Notes: generated from the letters alone by a model not told the origin. A stretch of 64,000 nt of DNA from Rheinheimera texasensis DSM 17496 (GCF_000711985.1 NZ_JONU01000007.1:992001-1056000), one strand, 5' to 3'; positions 1 to 8,759 are shown, numbered from the stretch's first letter. Made by a program: numbers and translations.

Positions 1-101
1 TTGCAATACCCAAAAACACCAAACTGGCCGGCTTTATCCTGAATTTCTGCCGCGCATTCTTTTTCAAAACCTGAACGACAGTAGAGCAATAATTGTTTCA
101 T
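1..101 (-). CDS. rlmM: RlmM, 23S rRNA 2'-O-methyltransferase (5' part only)
   Basis: The first 33 codons of a minus-strand gene that leaves the window at position 1. The readable N-terminus begins [20 protein letters not shown] and continues to a GVFGYC stretch, closely matching the start of E. coli RlmM, which methylates the 2'-O of C2498 in 23S rRNA. Only the start of the N-terminal THUMP-like region is visible; the methyltransferase domain lies outside. Its ATG overlaps the TGA of the DUF423 gene (ATGA), suggesting translational coupling. The E. coli order gcvA-ygdD-rlmM supports the call. Confidence 0.88.
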   Translation of the reverse strand, partial: MKQLLLYCRSGFEKECAAEIQDKAGQFGVFGYC

Positions 102-511
102 TTGTTTTTCCGCAACCAGGGCAACAGCATCAGGCCGGCCCAGCATAAAATCAGCATCTGACCACCTACCGGCGCTAACTGGCGCCAATACAGCGGTAAC
201 TCAAATAATCCGGCCCAGACAGTGTAGACAAAACACCAGAGGCCCAGATGAAATCCTACTAACACCAGCGCCAGCAGCCAGTGCTGCGCTTTATTCAATT
301 CGTTGCGCCGTGCGTCAGACTGGCCATACAGCGACAGCACTAATATCGCCAAGGCCTGAAACGCCAAAACCGCAGTGCTCGACACCAGCCGGCTGAATTC
401 TTCCGTCACCATATTGAACTGGAAATAATGCGAAATTGCCGCACTCATACCAATGACGGCGGCACCATATAAGCCAGCTAAAGATAAACTGCATTTCCAC
501 AGCGTTTTCAT
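98..511 (-). CDS. DUF423 family inner-membrane protein (YgdD-like)
   Basis: A 137-residue membrane protein with about four hydrophobic segments, the first just after [18 protein letters not shown] and the last near the C-terminus ([17 protein letters not shown]). Size, topology and position between gcvA and rlmM match the DUF423/YgdD family, whose molecular function is unknown. An upstream in-frame start would add 17 residues, but the ATG at 511 has AGGAG seven bases before it and avoids overlapping the neighbouring hydrolase, so I chose it. The stop overlaps the rlmM start by four bases. Confidence 0.82.
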   Translation of the reverse strand: MKTLWKCSLSLAGLYGAAVIGMSAAISHYFQFNMVTEEFSRLVSSTAVLAFQALAILVLSLYGQSDARRNELNKAQHWLLALVLVGFHLGLWCFVYTVWAGLFELPLYWRQLAPVGGQMLILCWAGLMLLPWLRKNK

Positions 512-524
512 CAGGTCGCTCCTG

Positions 525-1190
525 CTAAGTTGTAGTTCTGTGGCGGCGGATAAATTCGCCACATGCCGCTACCGCCAAACTAAAAGCCTGCTCAGCCGGT
601 AAACCTGCCCGTTTTGGAAGCGCATAATCATGATCGGCGCCGGTTAGTTCAACAACCTGCGCTGTACCTGCCACCAGCCGCAGCGCATCAGCACTGCCAA
701 AAGGGTCGCGGCTGCCCTGACAAAGCAATAATGGTCGCTGCAGCTGCTGCAAACACTGGCTGCGTGCTTTGACTGTCAAAGCTGCTTTTGCTGCATCTTT
801 GGCTTGTGCCGGCGGGCACAGCGGATAACCAAACACCACACCACCTGCAACTTCTGGCGCAACTTGTGTACCAGCCAGATACAGGCTCAGCACGCGGCCG
901 CCCAGACTTTTGCCACCAAGCCATAGCGGTAGATGATCGTCTGCAGGCACAGCAGCAATTAGCTGTTCCAGCTCTGCCAGCAACTTGTCGGCTTTAGGCG
1001 CAACCTGGCGCTTACCCAACAAGCTTTGCTGCATAAAATCAAAATTGGCAGCAAAAACCACAATGCCCTGAGCGTTTAGCAGAGGAATAAGCTGCTGAAA
1101 AAAAGCCGATTGCACAGGGGCGCCGGCGCCGTGTAACAACAATAAACGCGCACGAGGCGCCGCTACATCATGTTTGCTGACCAGCGGCAT
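525..1190 (-). CDS. alpha/beta hydrolase, KANL3/Tex30-like
   Basis: A 221-residue cytoplasmic alpha/beta hydrolase. Visible marks are an oxyanion-type LLLHGAGAP near residues 17-25, a nucleophile elbow GGKSLGGR near residue 94 (serine nucleophile), a probable acid in GSRDPFGS, and a late histidine in GADHDYA. The arrangement resembles the small KANL3/Tex30-type hydrolases; the substrate is unknown. Its ATG shares one base with the gcvA stop (TAATG), so the two are probably translated together. It sits between gcvA and the DUF423 gene, which are adjacent in E. coli. Confidence 0.8.
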   Translation of the reverse strand: MPLVSKHDVAAPRARLLLLHGAGAPVQSAFFQQLIPLLNAQGIVVFAANFDFMQQSLLGKRQVAPKADKLLAELEQLIAAVPADDHLPLWLGGKSLGGRVLSLYLAGTQVAPEVAGGVVFGYPLCPPAQAKDAAKAALTVKARSQCLQQLQRPLLLCQGSRDPFGSADALRLVAGTAQVVELTGADHDYALPKRAGLPAEQAFSLAVAACGEFIRRHRTTT

Positions 1191-2131
1191 TAATCTTGTT
1201 CCGACGCTATAGCGATATTAAATTGCTGCTCGTTAAAAGCTTCTTGCTCCTGCGCCACCAGTTTGTTCATCCAGTCGCGGAAGGCGGCGATTTTGCCAAG
1301 CTCAATCTGATTGTCGCGGCACACCAGATAATAAGCATCTTTACTTTGCAGCACATGATTAAACGGCACTATTAACCGGCCGGAATTGATGTCAGGCCGC
1401 GCCAGCACGTTGTGCGCCAGTGCCACGCCCTGACCGTGAATAGCTGCCTGCAACACCATAGCGGTGTGACTGAAAATCGGCCCCTGATTGACGTTAAAAT
1501 GTTTAAAACCCTGGCTGGTAAACCAGGCTTTCCAGGCGTCGCGGGTGCCGTCATGCAATAAAGTATGAAACCGCAAATCGGCGGGTTCGTTCAGCGGCTT
1601 GGCGCGGTTGAGCAGCATTGGCGAGCAGACCGGCACCAAATACTCGGTGTGAAGTTTGTCAGCGTGTAAATTACGCCAGCTGCCGCGACCATAATATATC
1701 GCCACGTCGACGTCGTCGGTCAAAGAGCCTTCTTCATAATCGACAGCACGGATACGCACGTCGATATCCGGGTTTAATTCGCTGAATAAACTTAAGCGTG
1801 GCACCAGCCACTGAATGGCAAAACTGGGTGGCAGGCTGACGGTCAGCGCGCCTTTGGCGCCACGCGCCAGCAGTTTTTCGGTGGCTTCGTGCAGCTGCAG
1901 GAAAATCTCTTTGATGTCGAGAAAATAACTCTGGCCTTCTTCAGTCAGCAGCAAAGAGCGGTTTTTCCGCATAAACAGCTTGAGTCCCAGATGGTCTTCC
2001 AGCGCTTTAATCTGATGACTGATAGCGGCCTGAGTGACAAACATCTCTTCTGCCGCTTTGGTGAAACTTAAATGCCGGGCAGCAGTTTCAAAGGCTTTTA
2101 ATGCGTTGAGCGGCGGCAGGCGACGGGCCAT
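1190..2131 (-). CDS. gcvA: GcvA, LysR-type regulator of glycine cleavage
   Basis: A 313-residue LysR-family regulator. The N-terminal winged helix (MARRLPPLNALKAFETAARH, then TQAAISHQIKALEDHLG) and the effector-binding domain (SLPPSFAIQWLVPRL, DDVDVAIYYGRG, QGPIFSHTAMVLQAAIHGQG) follow E. coli GcvA along their whole length. GcvA activates the glycine cleavage operon when glycine is present and represses it with GcvR when purines are plentiful. The gcv genes themselves are not in this window. It lies 14 bases after yggX on the same strand and overlaps the following hydrolase by one base. Confidence 0.92.
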   Translation of the reverse strand: MARRLPPLNALKAFETAARHLSFTKAAEEMFVTQAAISHQIKALEDHLGLKLFMRKNRSLLLTEEGQSYFLDIKEIFLQLHEATEKLLARGAKGALTVSLPPSFAIQWLVPRLSLFSELNPDIDVRIRAVDYEEGSLTDDVDVAIYYGRGSWRNLHADKLHTEYLVPVCSPMLLNRAKPLNEPADLRFHTLLHDGTRDAWKAWFTSQGFKHFNVNQGPIFSHTAMVLQAAIHGQGVALAHNVLARPDINSGRLIVPFNHVLQSKDAYYLVCRDNQIELGKIAAFRDWMNKLVAQEQEAFNEQQFNIAIASEQD

Positions 2132-2145
2132 AAATCAATTCCGGC

Positions 2146-2421
2146 TTAAGACTTGGCTTGTGGCACGTAGCCTTCAATCTCGACACTTTCACCTTCAAAC
2201 AAAAACTTCTGCATCTGCTCTTCCAGCAGTTTGCGGTGTTCAAGGTTCATCATGTTGAGTTTTTTCTCGTTGATCAGCATGGTCTGTTTGCTTTGCCATT
2301 GCGAGAAAGCTTCTTTGCTGATGTTGTCGAAGATTTTTTTGCCAAGTTCACCCGGATACAGTTGAAAATCCAAACCAGGAGCAGTTTTTTTCAGGAATAC
2401 ACAATACACTTCGCGGGCCAT
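2146..2421 (-). CDS. yggX: YggX, probable Fe(II)-trafficking protein
   Basis: A 91-residue protein, exactly the E. coli YggX length, with the family signature runs [29 protein letters not shown] and [13 protein letters not shown]. The conserved N-terminal cysteine is present (VYCVFLKK). YggX protects iron-sulfur proteins from oxidation and is genetically linked to MutY, itself an Fe-S protein and encoded just upstream here. A strong GGAGG lies seven bases before the ATG. Confidence 0.95.
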   Translation of the reverse strand: MAREVYCVFLKKTAPGLDFQLYPGELGKKIFDNISKEAFSQWQSKQTMLINEKKLNMMNLEHRKLLEEQMQKFLFEGESVEIEGYVPQAKS

Positions 2422-2485
2422 GTCTTACCTCCGAATAGCACAAGTGGCGCTATTGTAATGCATTTTGGCTGCTTAATTGCACTTA

Positions 2486-2525
2486 AACTCGAGTGCAGGC
2501 GTTTTAACTCGAGTGCAGGCGTTTT
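2486..2525. repeat. two-copy 20-bp tandem duplication after mutY
   Basis: The 20-base unit aactcgagtgcaggcgtttt occurs twice in perfect head-to-tail array, ending two bases before the mutY stop codon complement. The copies are identical, so the duplication looks recent. It lies in the mutY-yggX spacer and has no open frame or terminator structure of its own. Confidence 0.9.
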
Positions 2526-2527
2526 TC

Positions 2528-3559
2528 TTAAGCCTCCAGCAACGCCTCAAGATAGACCCGCACTGGCGCCGGCAAGCCAAAATCCGCCAGATTCGCGGCA
2601 TCTATCCAGGCTTGCTCCGCCTCTGCCATGCTCACTTCAGCCGACCAGACTTTGGCCTGCAGCTTGTAATGGGTGAACTGATGACTGAATTCACCGACTA
2701 ACTCAGCATTCAGCGGCGCCTGCGCCGGCTGTGGTAAACACCAAAGCGCTGGCCAGATACCGGCGCCGGGTCTTTTCACCAGCAGCACCTGCTGCGCTTT
2801 GCGCACCAGCAAAAAATGCCCCTCTTTCACCGGCACAATTTTTTTCGGTTTAGCGTTGGGGAAATCACTGATGCGGTGCTGCGCCAATGCCTGACAATGG
2901 CTGGCGAGCGGGCACTGCTCACAAAGCGGTTGACGGGGTTTGCAAACCGTCGCGCCTAAATCCAGCAGGCCTTGCGCAAAAGCGCGACAATCGGCGTGCG
3001 GCTCCTGATGTTGCGGTGTCAGCTGTTCAGCTTTGGCCCATAACTGCTTTTCAAGCGCCGGCGTATTCGGCACACCTTCAAGCGCAAACAATCGGCAATA
3101 CAACCGCCGCACATTGCCATCGACAATTGGCCCATGCTGCTGATAAGCAAAAGACATAATGGCGCCGGCGGTATAACGGCCAACTCCCGGTACTTGCAGC
3201 AAGGCTTCCAGCGTGGCCGGGAACTCACCCAACTGAGTGATAAAACGCGCGGCTTTTTGCAAATTGCGCGCCCTGGCATAATAACCAAGCCCCTGCCATA
3301 GCCGCATCACTTCATCTTCCGGCGCTGCAGCTAACGCCTGCACTGTCGGGAAAATCTGCATCCAGCGCTGAAAATAAGGAATGACAGTTGCGACCTGGGT
3401 TTGTTGCAGCATCAGTTCCGACACCAGCACTTTATATGGCGTCACATCCTGCTGCCATGGCAACTGATGGCGGCCATGGCTTTGTTGCCAGTTAATCACT
3501 AGTTGTGTGATCAACTGGTTCTGATTTGCCGGTGTTGGCTGATTCTGACTATTGCTCAC
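2528..3559 (-). CDS. mutY: MutY, adenine DNA glycosylase
   Basis: A 343-residue base-excision repair glycosylase that removes adenine mispaired with 8-oxoguanine. Visible are ELMLQQTQVATVIPYF near residue 50, the helix-hairpin-helix VPGVGRYTAGAIM, the catalytic aspartate in IVDGNVRRLY, and the [4Fe-4S] cysteine set C-x6-C-x2-C-x5-C near residues 206-222. The C-terminal NUDIX-like domain that reads 8-oxoG covers roughly residues 240-340. Divergent from trmB and followed by yggX, as in E. coli. Confidence 0.96.
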   Translation of the reverse strand: MSNSQNQPTPANQNQLITQLVINWQQSHGRHQLPWQQDVTPYKVLVSELMLQQTQVATVIPYFQRWMQIFPTVQALAAAPEDEVMRLWQGLGYYARARNLQKAARFITQLGEFPATLEALLQVPGVGRYTAGAIMSFAYQQHGPIVDGNVRRLYCRLFALEGVPNTPALEKQLWAKAEQLTPQHQEPHADCRAFAQGLLDLGATVCKPRQPLCEQCPLASHCQALAQHRISDFPNAKPKKIVPVKEGHFLLVRKAQQVLLVKRPGAGIWPALWCLPQPAQAPLNAELVGEFSHQFTHYKLQAKVWSAEVSMAEAEQAWIDAANLADFGLPAPVRVYLEALLEA

Positions 3560-3635
3560 TACAGGTTCTCACTGCTGATTTGCTGCGCGCAGTCTAAACG
3601 GCCGGGCCCGAACTGCCAACAGCTGCAGATGTTGG

Positions 3636-3664
3636 TTGAGCAAAGGGCGCGCAAACGGCATAAT
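3636..3664 (+). promoter_or_regulatory. candidate sigma-70 promoter of trmB-rsmC
   Basis: TTGAGC at 3636-3641 and CATAAT at 3659-3664 are separated by 17 bases. The start site would fall about 20 bases before the GGAG ribosome-binding site and the ATG at 3693. Called by eye only. Confidence 0.5.
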
Positions 3665-3692
3665 ATGCGGCCTTTTTTAAGCGGAGTTCCCG

Positions 3693-4451
3693 ATGAGTCA
3701 GCAAGCCAATCCCGACCAGTCAGTATTAGCGCAACCGGATTTGCCGGATGCAGCAACAGCGGCTGATGAGCCGAAATATCTGCGTCGGATCCGCAGTTTT
3801 GTCCTGCGGGAAGGCCGTCTGACTAAAGGCCAGCAACGTAGTCTGGAATTATTCTGGCCAACACTTGGCCTGGAATACCAAAACGAACTTTATGATTTAG
3901 AACAGGTTTTTGGCCGTAAAGCCCCTGTCGTACTGGAAATCGGTTTTGGTATGGGTAAATCGCTGGTGGCTATGGCCAAAGCCGCACCGGAGCAGGATTT
4001 TATCGGTATCGAAGTGCACAAACCCGGTGTTGGCGCTTGTCTTGGTGAAGCAGAAACAGCCGGTGTTTCTAACCTTAGGTTATTTGAACACGACGCGGTT
4101 GAAGTACTGCGCGACTGTATTGCCGATGCATCTTTAGACACTATCCAGTTATTTTTCCCGGACCCATGGCATAAAAAACGCCATCACAAACGCCGTATAG
4201 TCCAGCCGGATTTTGTGCAGATGCTACGGCAGAAGCTCAAAATCGGTGGAGTGTTCCATATGGCAACCGACTGGGAAAACTACGCCGAGCATATGCTGGA
4301 AGTGATGAGCGCTGCCGAAGGTTACCGCAACCTCGCGACAGACCAAAAATATGTGCCGCGCCCGGATCACCGGCCTTTAACTAAATTCGAAAACCGCGGC
4401 GTGAATCTTGGCCACGGCGTTTGGGATTTAATGTTTGAGCGTAAAGCCTGA
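3693..4451 (+). CDS. trmB: TrmB, tRNA (guanine-46-N7)-methyltransferase
   Basis: A 252-residue SAM-dependent enzyme that makes m7G46 in tRNA. The SAM-binding motif is [13 protein letters not shown] near residue 80, followed by [10 protein letters not shown] and the family signature [17 protein letters not shown] near residue 150. The C-terminal [21 protein letters not shown] is also typical. About 50 N-terminal residues before the conserved [10 protein letters not shown] are low in similarity, as usual. GGAG precedes the ATG. Its TGA shares one base with the rsmC ATG (TGATG). Confidence 0.96.
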   Translation: MSQQANPDQSVLAQPDLPDAATAADEPKYLRRIRSFVLREGRLTKGQQRSLELFWPTLGLEYQNELYDLEQVFGRKAPVVLEIGFGMGKSLVAMAKAAPEQDFIGIEVHKPGVGACLGEAETAGVSNLRLFEHDAVEVLRDCIADASLDTIQLFFPDPWHKKRHHKRRIVQPDFVQMLRQKLKIGGVFHMATDWENYAEHMLEVMSAAEGYRNLATDQKYVPRPDHRPLTKFENRGVNLGHGVWDLMFERKA

Positions 4452-5476
4452 TGTTATTCCCGCAAAGCCAGCTACTGCTGCGCAACCTCAACGATTTACA
4501 AGGCAAAGTACTGCTGGTTGAACCTATGGCCGATGATTTGGCACAGGAGCTGACCCGCGCCGGCGTCGATTTCAGTGTTTATTGCACAGATGCGGCCGTC
4601 GCTAAAGCATTCAGCCGTGCCAACGCCTGTTATTTTGCTGCAAGGCTTGAAACGACAGACAAATTCGACACCGTGGTGCTGTTTTACCCAAAAAGCAAAG
4701 AGCAACTGGCCTTTACACTGGCCGAACTTAGCGCAGTACTGCACACCGACAGTCAGATTTATCTGGTTGGCGACAACAAAGGCGGCATTAAAAGCCTGGT
4801 CGCGCATGCAGCGAAATTTGGCTTACATGCGCATAAACTCGATAACGCCAAACACTGTTTATGGTTTGCCTTAACCGGGCTTTTTGCAAAACCACTGCCG
4901 AAACAGGATTTTGGCCGCTTTAAACTAAGCGCCCAAATAGCTGGCGTCAGCAAAGACCTCGAATTCTGCTCGCTGCCGGGTGTGTTTAACCACGGTAAAC
5001 TGGACGCAGGCACTGCCTTGTTGTTGCAGCAGCTTGGCCATGTACAAAGCGGCAAAGTGCTGGATTTTGCCTGTGGTGCCGGCATTATCGGCGCACTGCT
5101 GAAGTTACAGCAGCCGGCGATTGAGCTTTATGCCACTGACATCTGCGCACTGGCTGCTGCTTCAACCACAGCCACGCTGGCACTGAACAAGTTACAGGGC
5201 CAGGTACGTTGTCAGGATGGATTAACTGCCGACCTGCCGAAATTTCAGCATATTGTCACTAACCCCCCCTTTCACACTGGCCTGAAAACGGATTTGTCGG
5301 TAGCGGAGATTTTTATCAGCCAATGTAAGCAACATCTTACTAGTGGCGGCACGCTGACTCTGGTCGCTAACGCGCATTTACCTTATGCGCAGTGGCTGCA
5401 GACGGCTTTTGGCAATGTCAAAGAACTGGCGCGGCAGCAAGGTTTCGTGGTGTATCAAAGTAAATTCAGCGGCTGA
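4451..5476 (+). CDS. rsmC: RsmC, 16S rRNA m2G1207 methyltransferase
   Basis: A 341-residue protein with two tandem methyltransferase folds, as in RsmC. The N-terminal half (about 1-165) is the degenerate substrate-positioning domain. The C-terminal half carries the SAM motif VLDFACGAGIIGALL near residue 205 and the catalytic NPPFH near residue 274. It methylates N2 of G1207 in 16S rRNA within the small subunit. Start codon coupled to trmB; a strong terminator follows. Confidence 0.9.
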   Translation: MLFPQSQLLLRNLNDLQGKVLLVEPMADDLAQELTRAGVDFSVYCTDAAVAKAFSRANACYFAARLETTDKFDTVVLFYPKSKEQLAFTLAELSAVLHTDSQIYLVGDNKGGIKSLVAHAAKFGLHAHKLDNAKHCLWFALTGLFAKPLPKQDFGRFKLSAQIAGVSKDLEFCSLPGVFNHGKLDAGTALLLQQLGHVQSGKVLDFACGAGIIGALLKLQQPAIELYATDICALAAASTTATLALNKLQGQVRCQDGLTADLPKFQHIVTNPPFHTGLKTDLSVAEIFISQCKQHLTSGGTLTLVANAHLPYAQWLQTAFGNVKELARQQGFVVYQSKFSG

Positions 5477-5491
5477 TAGGCTGCTTTAGAT

Positions 5492-5518
5492 AAAAAAGGC
5501 GCCCAAGGCGCCTTTTTT
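5492..5518. terminator. bidirectional terminator between rsmC and the DUF3293 gene
   Basis: A perfect inverted repeat AAAAAAGGCGCC / GGCGCCTTTTTT with a three-base loop. The A and T runs on each side allow it to end transcription from both convergent genes. Confidence 0.88.
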
Positions 5519-5532
5519 AATCCCGAAATTAG

Positions 5533-5934
5533 TCAATCGGCCAGATAAATCTGCCGGCTTTGGTAACTGCCAAGATATTCTTCACGATTTTGAAAAAGCG
5601 CCGGCACCAAATACAAGTCACCACCTTCTACCCAATAAATGGCGTTCTGTGAGAACTTACGAGCCAAATCAACAGCAGTCGCTTTGTCACATAACACAGC
5701 CCAGCTTTGTTCCTGAAAGGACAGATCCGGTGATGCCCCAATCAGGCGGCGATGTGGCAGATGAGCAGCATTCAGGCGGGTTTCGAACTGACAATCTAAG
5801 GTTAAATTTAATTGATGGTGTTTTACATCACCAAAAGGATTTTGCGCACTGATAATGGCGAAATTGATTTGGTCACCTAGTGGCTGATGACACAAGAACA
5901 CGCTGGTTTTATAGCTTTCCCAAAGATCCATCAA
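5533..5934 (-). CDS. DUF3293 domain protein
   Basis: A 133-residue soluble protein of unknown function. The early FAIISAQNPFGD run, the central HRRLIGASPDLSFQEQSWAV and the later ARKFSQNAIYWVEGG match the DUF3293 pattern (an AxxNP motif and a late fgQ-Aiy motif). No signal peptide or membrane segment. It converges on rsmC and is transcribed alone from a good promoter at 5967-5995. Confidence 0.75.
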   Translation of the reverse strand: MMDLWESYKTSVFLCHQPLGDQINFAIISAQNPFGDVKHHQLNLTLDCQFETRLNAAHLPHRRLIGASPDLSFQEQSWAVLCDKATAVDLARKFSQNAIYWVEGGDLYLVPALFQNREEYLGSYQSRQIYLAD

Positions 5935-5966
5935 CGGCTCCTGTCAGCAAATGCATGCCGCGGAAC

Positions 5967-5995
5967 ACTATAACTGAGCCAAAGATTTTTGTCAG
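5967..5995 (-). promoter_or_regulatory. candidate sigma-70 promoter of the DUF3293 gene
   Basis: On the minus strand CTGACA and TATAGT are separated by 17 bases. The predicted start is about 30 bases upstream of the ATG at 5934. Called by eye. Confidence 0.55.
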
Positions 5996-6114
5996 GCCGT
6001 TTGCTTAATTAACTGAATGTGCATAACATCAGACAACGCTTATCAGGAAGTGAAAGTCTCCGCCAAATCAATCAGATGTTGGCAATGGACCTGATAAAAA
6101 TGTTGTAAGGGGCT

Positions 6115-7773
6115 GTGAACGGATACATGAATTCCTTATTACGCACGACATCTATTAAAGCCGCATTAAGCTGGGTCGTGATGCTGATTTGCAGCGTCAC
6201 CTTGCTGGCATCGCTGACTATTTCTACACTGCAGGACATCAGTTTTCAGAAGAAAAAACTGATTGATCAGTTACATGCCTATGCCAACATCATCGCATTT
6301 AACTCTGTTGCCGGTATCTTGTATGACGACCCGGAAATAGAAGAAAACCGGCTGAAGTCCTTTGCCGCTGTTGATATTTTGCACAACATTCATATCTACA
6401 AATTAACAGCTGAAACCGGCGAGCTCAGTTTTTTTTCCAGTTATAACAGACGCGACGTCGGCCCTCACCCCACTCAATTCACCAAAGTCAGTCAACTGCA
6501 GCAACCGCAGTTCGAGAGCGACATTGTAGAGATTAGCAAGGTTGTTGAATTTGAAGGTAAAAAACTAGGCTACATCTATATTCGCGCCAGCATGGAAGAG
6601 CTGAGCAAGTACGTACAAAGCCGTATTCTTTTTGATTTGCTGATTGCCGTCATTGCTTTGTTGTGCGCTTATTTTATTAGTCGACTACTACAAAAGCGTT
6701 TTACCGCACCGATTGAAACATTGCTTACAACTGTGCAAAAAGTCACCAAAGAAAAAAACTATTCCGTGCGCATGCCATTGACTGACATAGAAGAGTTGCA
6801 AATGCTTGGCCGAGCCGTAAATAACATGCTCGAACGCATCGAACAGCAAATTAATAAGCTGCAGCAGGCAGAACAGGAAATTCGGCAATTAAACCAAGGG
6901 CTTGAAGCCAAAATTAACGAACGGACTGTGGCGCTGAAGAGTTCAAACCAGGACTTACTGAACACGCTGGAAACCCTGCATCAATACCAGAATCAAATTG
7001 TTGAAACTGAAAAAATGGCCAGTCTTGGCCAGATGGTCGCAGGTGTAGCGCATGAAGTTAATACGCCGATTGGTCTGGGCGTGACGGCTTCCACGCTGAT
7101 GCAGGATAAACTGAGCGACATTCAAAAAGCCTTTGACGAGAAAAAACTGACGTCGAATCAGCTGGCGAAGTTCTTCAGTGAAAGCAAAGAAAATCTCGGC
7201 ATTATCTACCGGAATCTGGAACGAGCTGCCAGCCTGATCCGCAGTTTTAAACAGGTTGCTGTTGATCAATCTAATGAGAACCGCCGTCAATTCAATATGT
7301 TGCAATTGATGAATGAAGTGCTGTTGTCGTTGCGGCCAAATTTAAAGAAAACTCAGCATCAGGTTTTAATTGAGTGCGACCCACACCTCGAAATCGACAG
7401 TAAACCAGGCCCGATCAACCAAATTTTGATTAACCTGATTATGAACAGCCTGATCCACGCCTTTGAACATACCGACCATGGCACTATCAGCATCAGCGTC
7501 AAAGTGGAGCAAAATCGTTGCCAAATTCACTACAAAGATAACGGTTCAGGCGTGCCTGAAAATATCAAAAAACGCATCTTTGACCCCTTCGTCACGACTA
7601 AACGCGGTGAAGGTGGCAGCGGTCTGGGCATGCATCTGGTCTATAACCTGGTGACTCAGGCACTGAACGGTAAAATCAGTCTGGAAAGTGCTTTAGGTGA
7701 AGGCGTAGACATCCTGTTTGATTTCCCGGTCATAGTCAAAGCCAGTACAGCATCCACGCTAGCGCACAGTTAA
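6115..7773 (+). CDS. membrane histidine kinase, CHASE8-like sensor with HAMP
   Basis: A 552-residue sensor kinase. An N-terminal membrane segment (about 18-42) is followed by a periplasmic region of about 130 residues resembling CHASE8 sensors (ANIIAFNSVAGILYDDPE). A second membrane segment (about 170-190), a HAMP linker, a coiled coil (about 235-295), an atypical dimerisation box with HEVNTPIG (His313) and a HATPase domain (NLIMNSLIHAFEH; DNGSGVP; GGSGLGMHL) follow. No receiver or dedicated response regulator is adjacent; arcA follows 187 bases later with its own promoter. Start uncertain: GTG at 6115 or ATG at 6127. Confidence 0.82.
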   Translation: MNGYMNSLLRTTSIKAALSWVVMLICSVTLLASLTISTLQDISFQKKKLIDQLHAYANIIAFNSVAGILYDDPEIEENRLKSFAAVDILHNIHIYKLTAETGELSFFSSYNRRDVGPHPTQFTKVSQLQQPQFESDIVEISKVVEFEGKKLGYIYIRASMEELSKYVQSRILFDLLIAVIALLCAYFISRLLQKRFTAPIETLLTTVQKVTKEKNYSVRMPLTDIEELQMLGRAVNNMLERIEQQINKLQQAEQEIRQLNQGLEAKINERTVALKSSNQDLLNTLETLHQYQNQIVETEKMASLGQMVAGVAHEVNTPIGLGVTASTLMQDKLSDIQKAFDEKKLTSNQLAKFFSESKENLGIIYRNLERAASLIRSFKQVAVDQSNENRRQFNMLQLMNEVLLSLRPNLKKTQHQVLIECDPHLEIDSKPGPINQILINLIMNSLIHAFEHTDHGTISISVKVEQNRCQIHYKDNGSGVPENIKKRIFDPFVTTKRGEGGSGLGMHLVYNLVTQALNGKISLESALGEGVDILFDFPVIVKASTASTLAHS

Positions 7774-7831
7774 GTATTTGTTTTGCATAGACAAACACCA
7801 ATACCGCACTCAGTAATTAAGAAAAATCTAA

Positions 7832-7876
7832 TTGTTAACAAAATCACTTGTTAACAAATGGACCCAAAGCTATAAT
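7832..7876 (+). promoter_or_regulatory. arcA promoter with duplicated TTGTTAACAA palindromes
   Basis: TTGTTA (7848-7853) and TATAAT (7871-7876) are 17 bases apart, a very good sigma-70 promoter giving a leader of about 78 bases. The palindrome TTGTTAACAA occurs at 7832-7841 and again at 7848-7857, the second covering the -35 box. Such a pair suggests an operator for a dimeric regulator; its identity is not known. A GTTAAC followed by GTTT eleven bases on, near 7939-7955, faintly resembles an ArcA direct repeat. Confidence 0.65.
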
Positions 7877-7960
7877 TGCAAAAAAAATGGCAACTGGTTG
7901 TCATTTGACCAATCTCGACACGCGCGAAAATCCAACATAGTTAACATAAGGTTTATCTCC

Positions 7961-8668
7961 ATGCAGACGCCGGTGATTTTGATCGTTGAAGACGAGGAAG
8001 TAACCCGTTTAAATCTGGTCCAGTTGTTCGAAGGCGAAGGCTACGATGTACTTGAAGCCGTAAATGGTGAAGAGATGCATCAGCAACTGACCGACAATAC
8101 CGTCAATCTGATTGTTATGGACATTAATCTGCCAGGGAAAAATGGCTTAATTCTGGCGCGTGAATTACGCCAGAAAGAAAACATCGGTTTAATTTTCTTA
8201 ACCGGCCGCGACAGCGAAGTTGATCGTATCCTGGGTCTGGAAATTGGCGCCGACGACTACCTGACCAAACCATTTAACCCACGTGAACTGACTATTCGCG
8301 CCCGCAACCTGTTAAGCCGCACTGTGGCTCAGCCAGTGGTCGAAGAGCATAAGAGTGTGGTTAAGTTCAATGGCTGGACGCTGGATGAAAACAGCCGCAA
8401 CCTGACGTCGCCAAAAGGCGTGTCACGTCGTCTGCCAAAAGGCGAATACCGCGCGCTGCGTCTGATGCTGGATACTCCGGGTAAAATTTTCACCCGCGAA
8501 CAATTAATCCGCCACATGACAGGCCGTGATTTACGTCCAAACGACCGTACTGTGGACGTGACTATCCGCCGCATCCGTAAACACTTTGAATCAGACATCG
8601 ACAGCCCGGAGCTGATCAGCACTATCCACGGCGAAGGCTATCGCTTTGTTGGCAAGCTGGAAAAATAA
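7961..8668 (+). CDS. arcA: ArcA, redox response regulator
   Basis: A 235-residue OmpR-family regulator (E. coli ArcA has 238). The receiver begins [14 protein letters not shown] and has phospho-acceptor Asp54 in [23 protein letters not shown] and [25 protein letters not shown] follow, and the C-terminal winged helix contains [16 protein letters not shown] and TIHGEGYRF. ArcA-P represses respiratory and TCA-cycle genes when oxygen is low. Longer in-frame starts exist but ATG 7961 matches the family N-terminus and has AAGG nine to ten bases upstream. It converges on its presumed kinase gene arcB. Confidence 0.96.
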   Translation: MQTPVILIVEDEEVTRLNLVQLFEGEGYDVLEAVNGEEMHQQLTDNTVNLIVMDINLPGKNGLILARELRQKENIGLIFLTGRDSEVDRILGLEIGADDYLTKPFNPRELTIRARNLLSRTVAQPVVEEHKSVVKFNGWTLDENSRNLTSPKGVSRRLPKGEYRALRLMLDTPGKIFTREQLIRHMTGRDLRPNDRTVDVTIRRIRKHFESDIDSPELISTIHGEGYRFVGKLEK

Positions 8669-8691
8669 TCAGCTTGCTATCGGATAATTAA

Positions 8692-8717
8692 ACGGCGACT
8701 CAGGTCGCCGTCTTTAT
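8692..8717. terminator. terminator after arcA
   Basis: ACGGCGAC (8692-8699), loop TCAG, GTCGCCGT (8704-8711), then CTTTATTTT. Reads best for arcA; the opposite side lacks a clear T run for arcB. Confidence 0.82.
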
Positions 8718-8759
8718 TTTGCATCTTTTATCAGGATACTCAGAGCCCGGCGCCACCAG

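Noticed and set aside
2158-2676. Plus-strand 172-residue frame across yggX and the end of mutY
   Set aside because: It is an antisense shadow of two well-supported genes.
7831-7858. FNR site at the arcA promoter
   Set aside because: The palindromes are TTGTTAACAA; an FNR site needs TTGAT-N4-ATCAA, which is absent.
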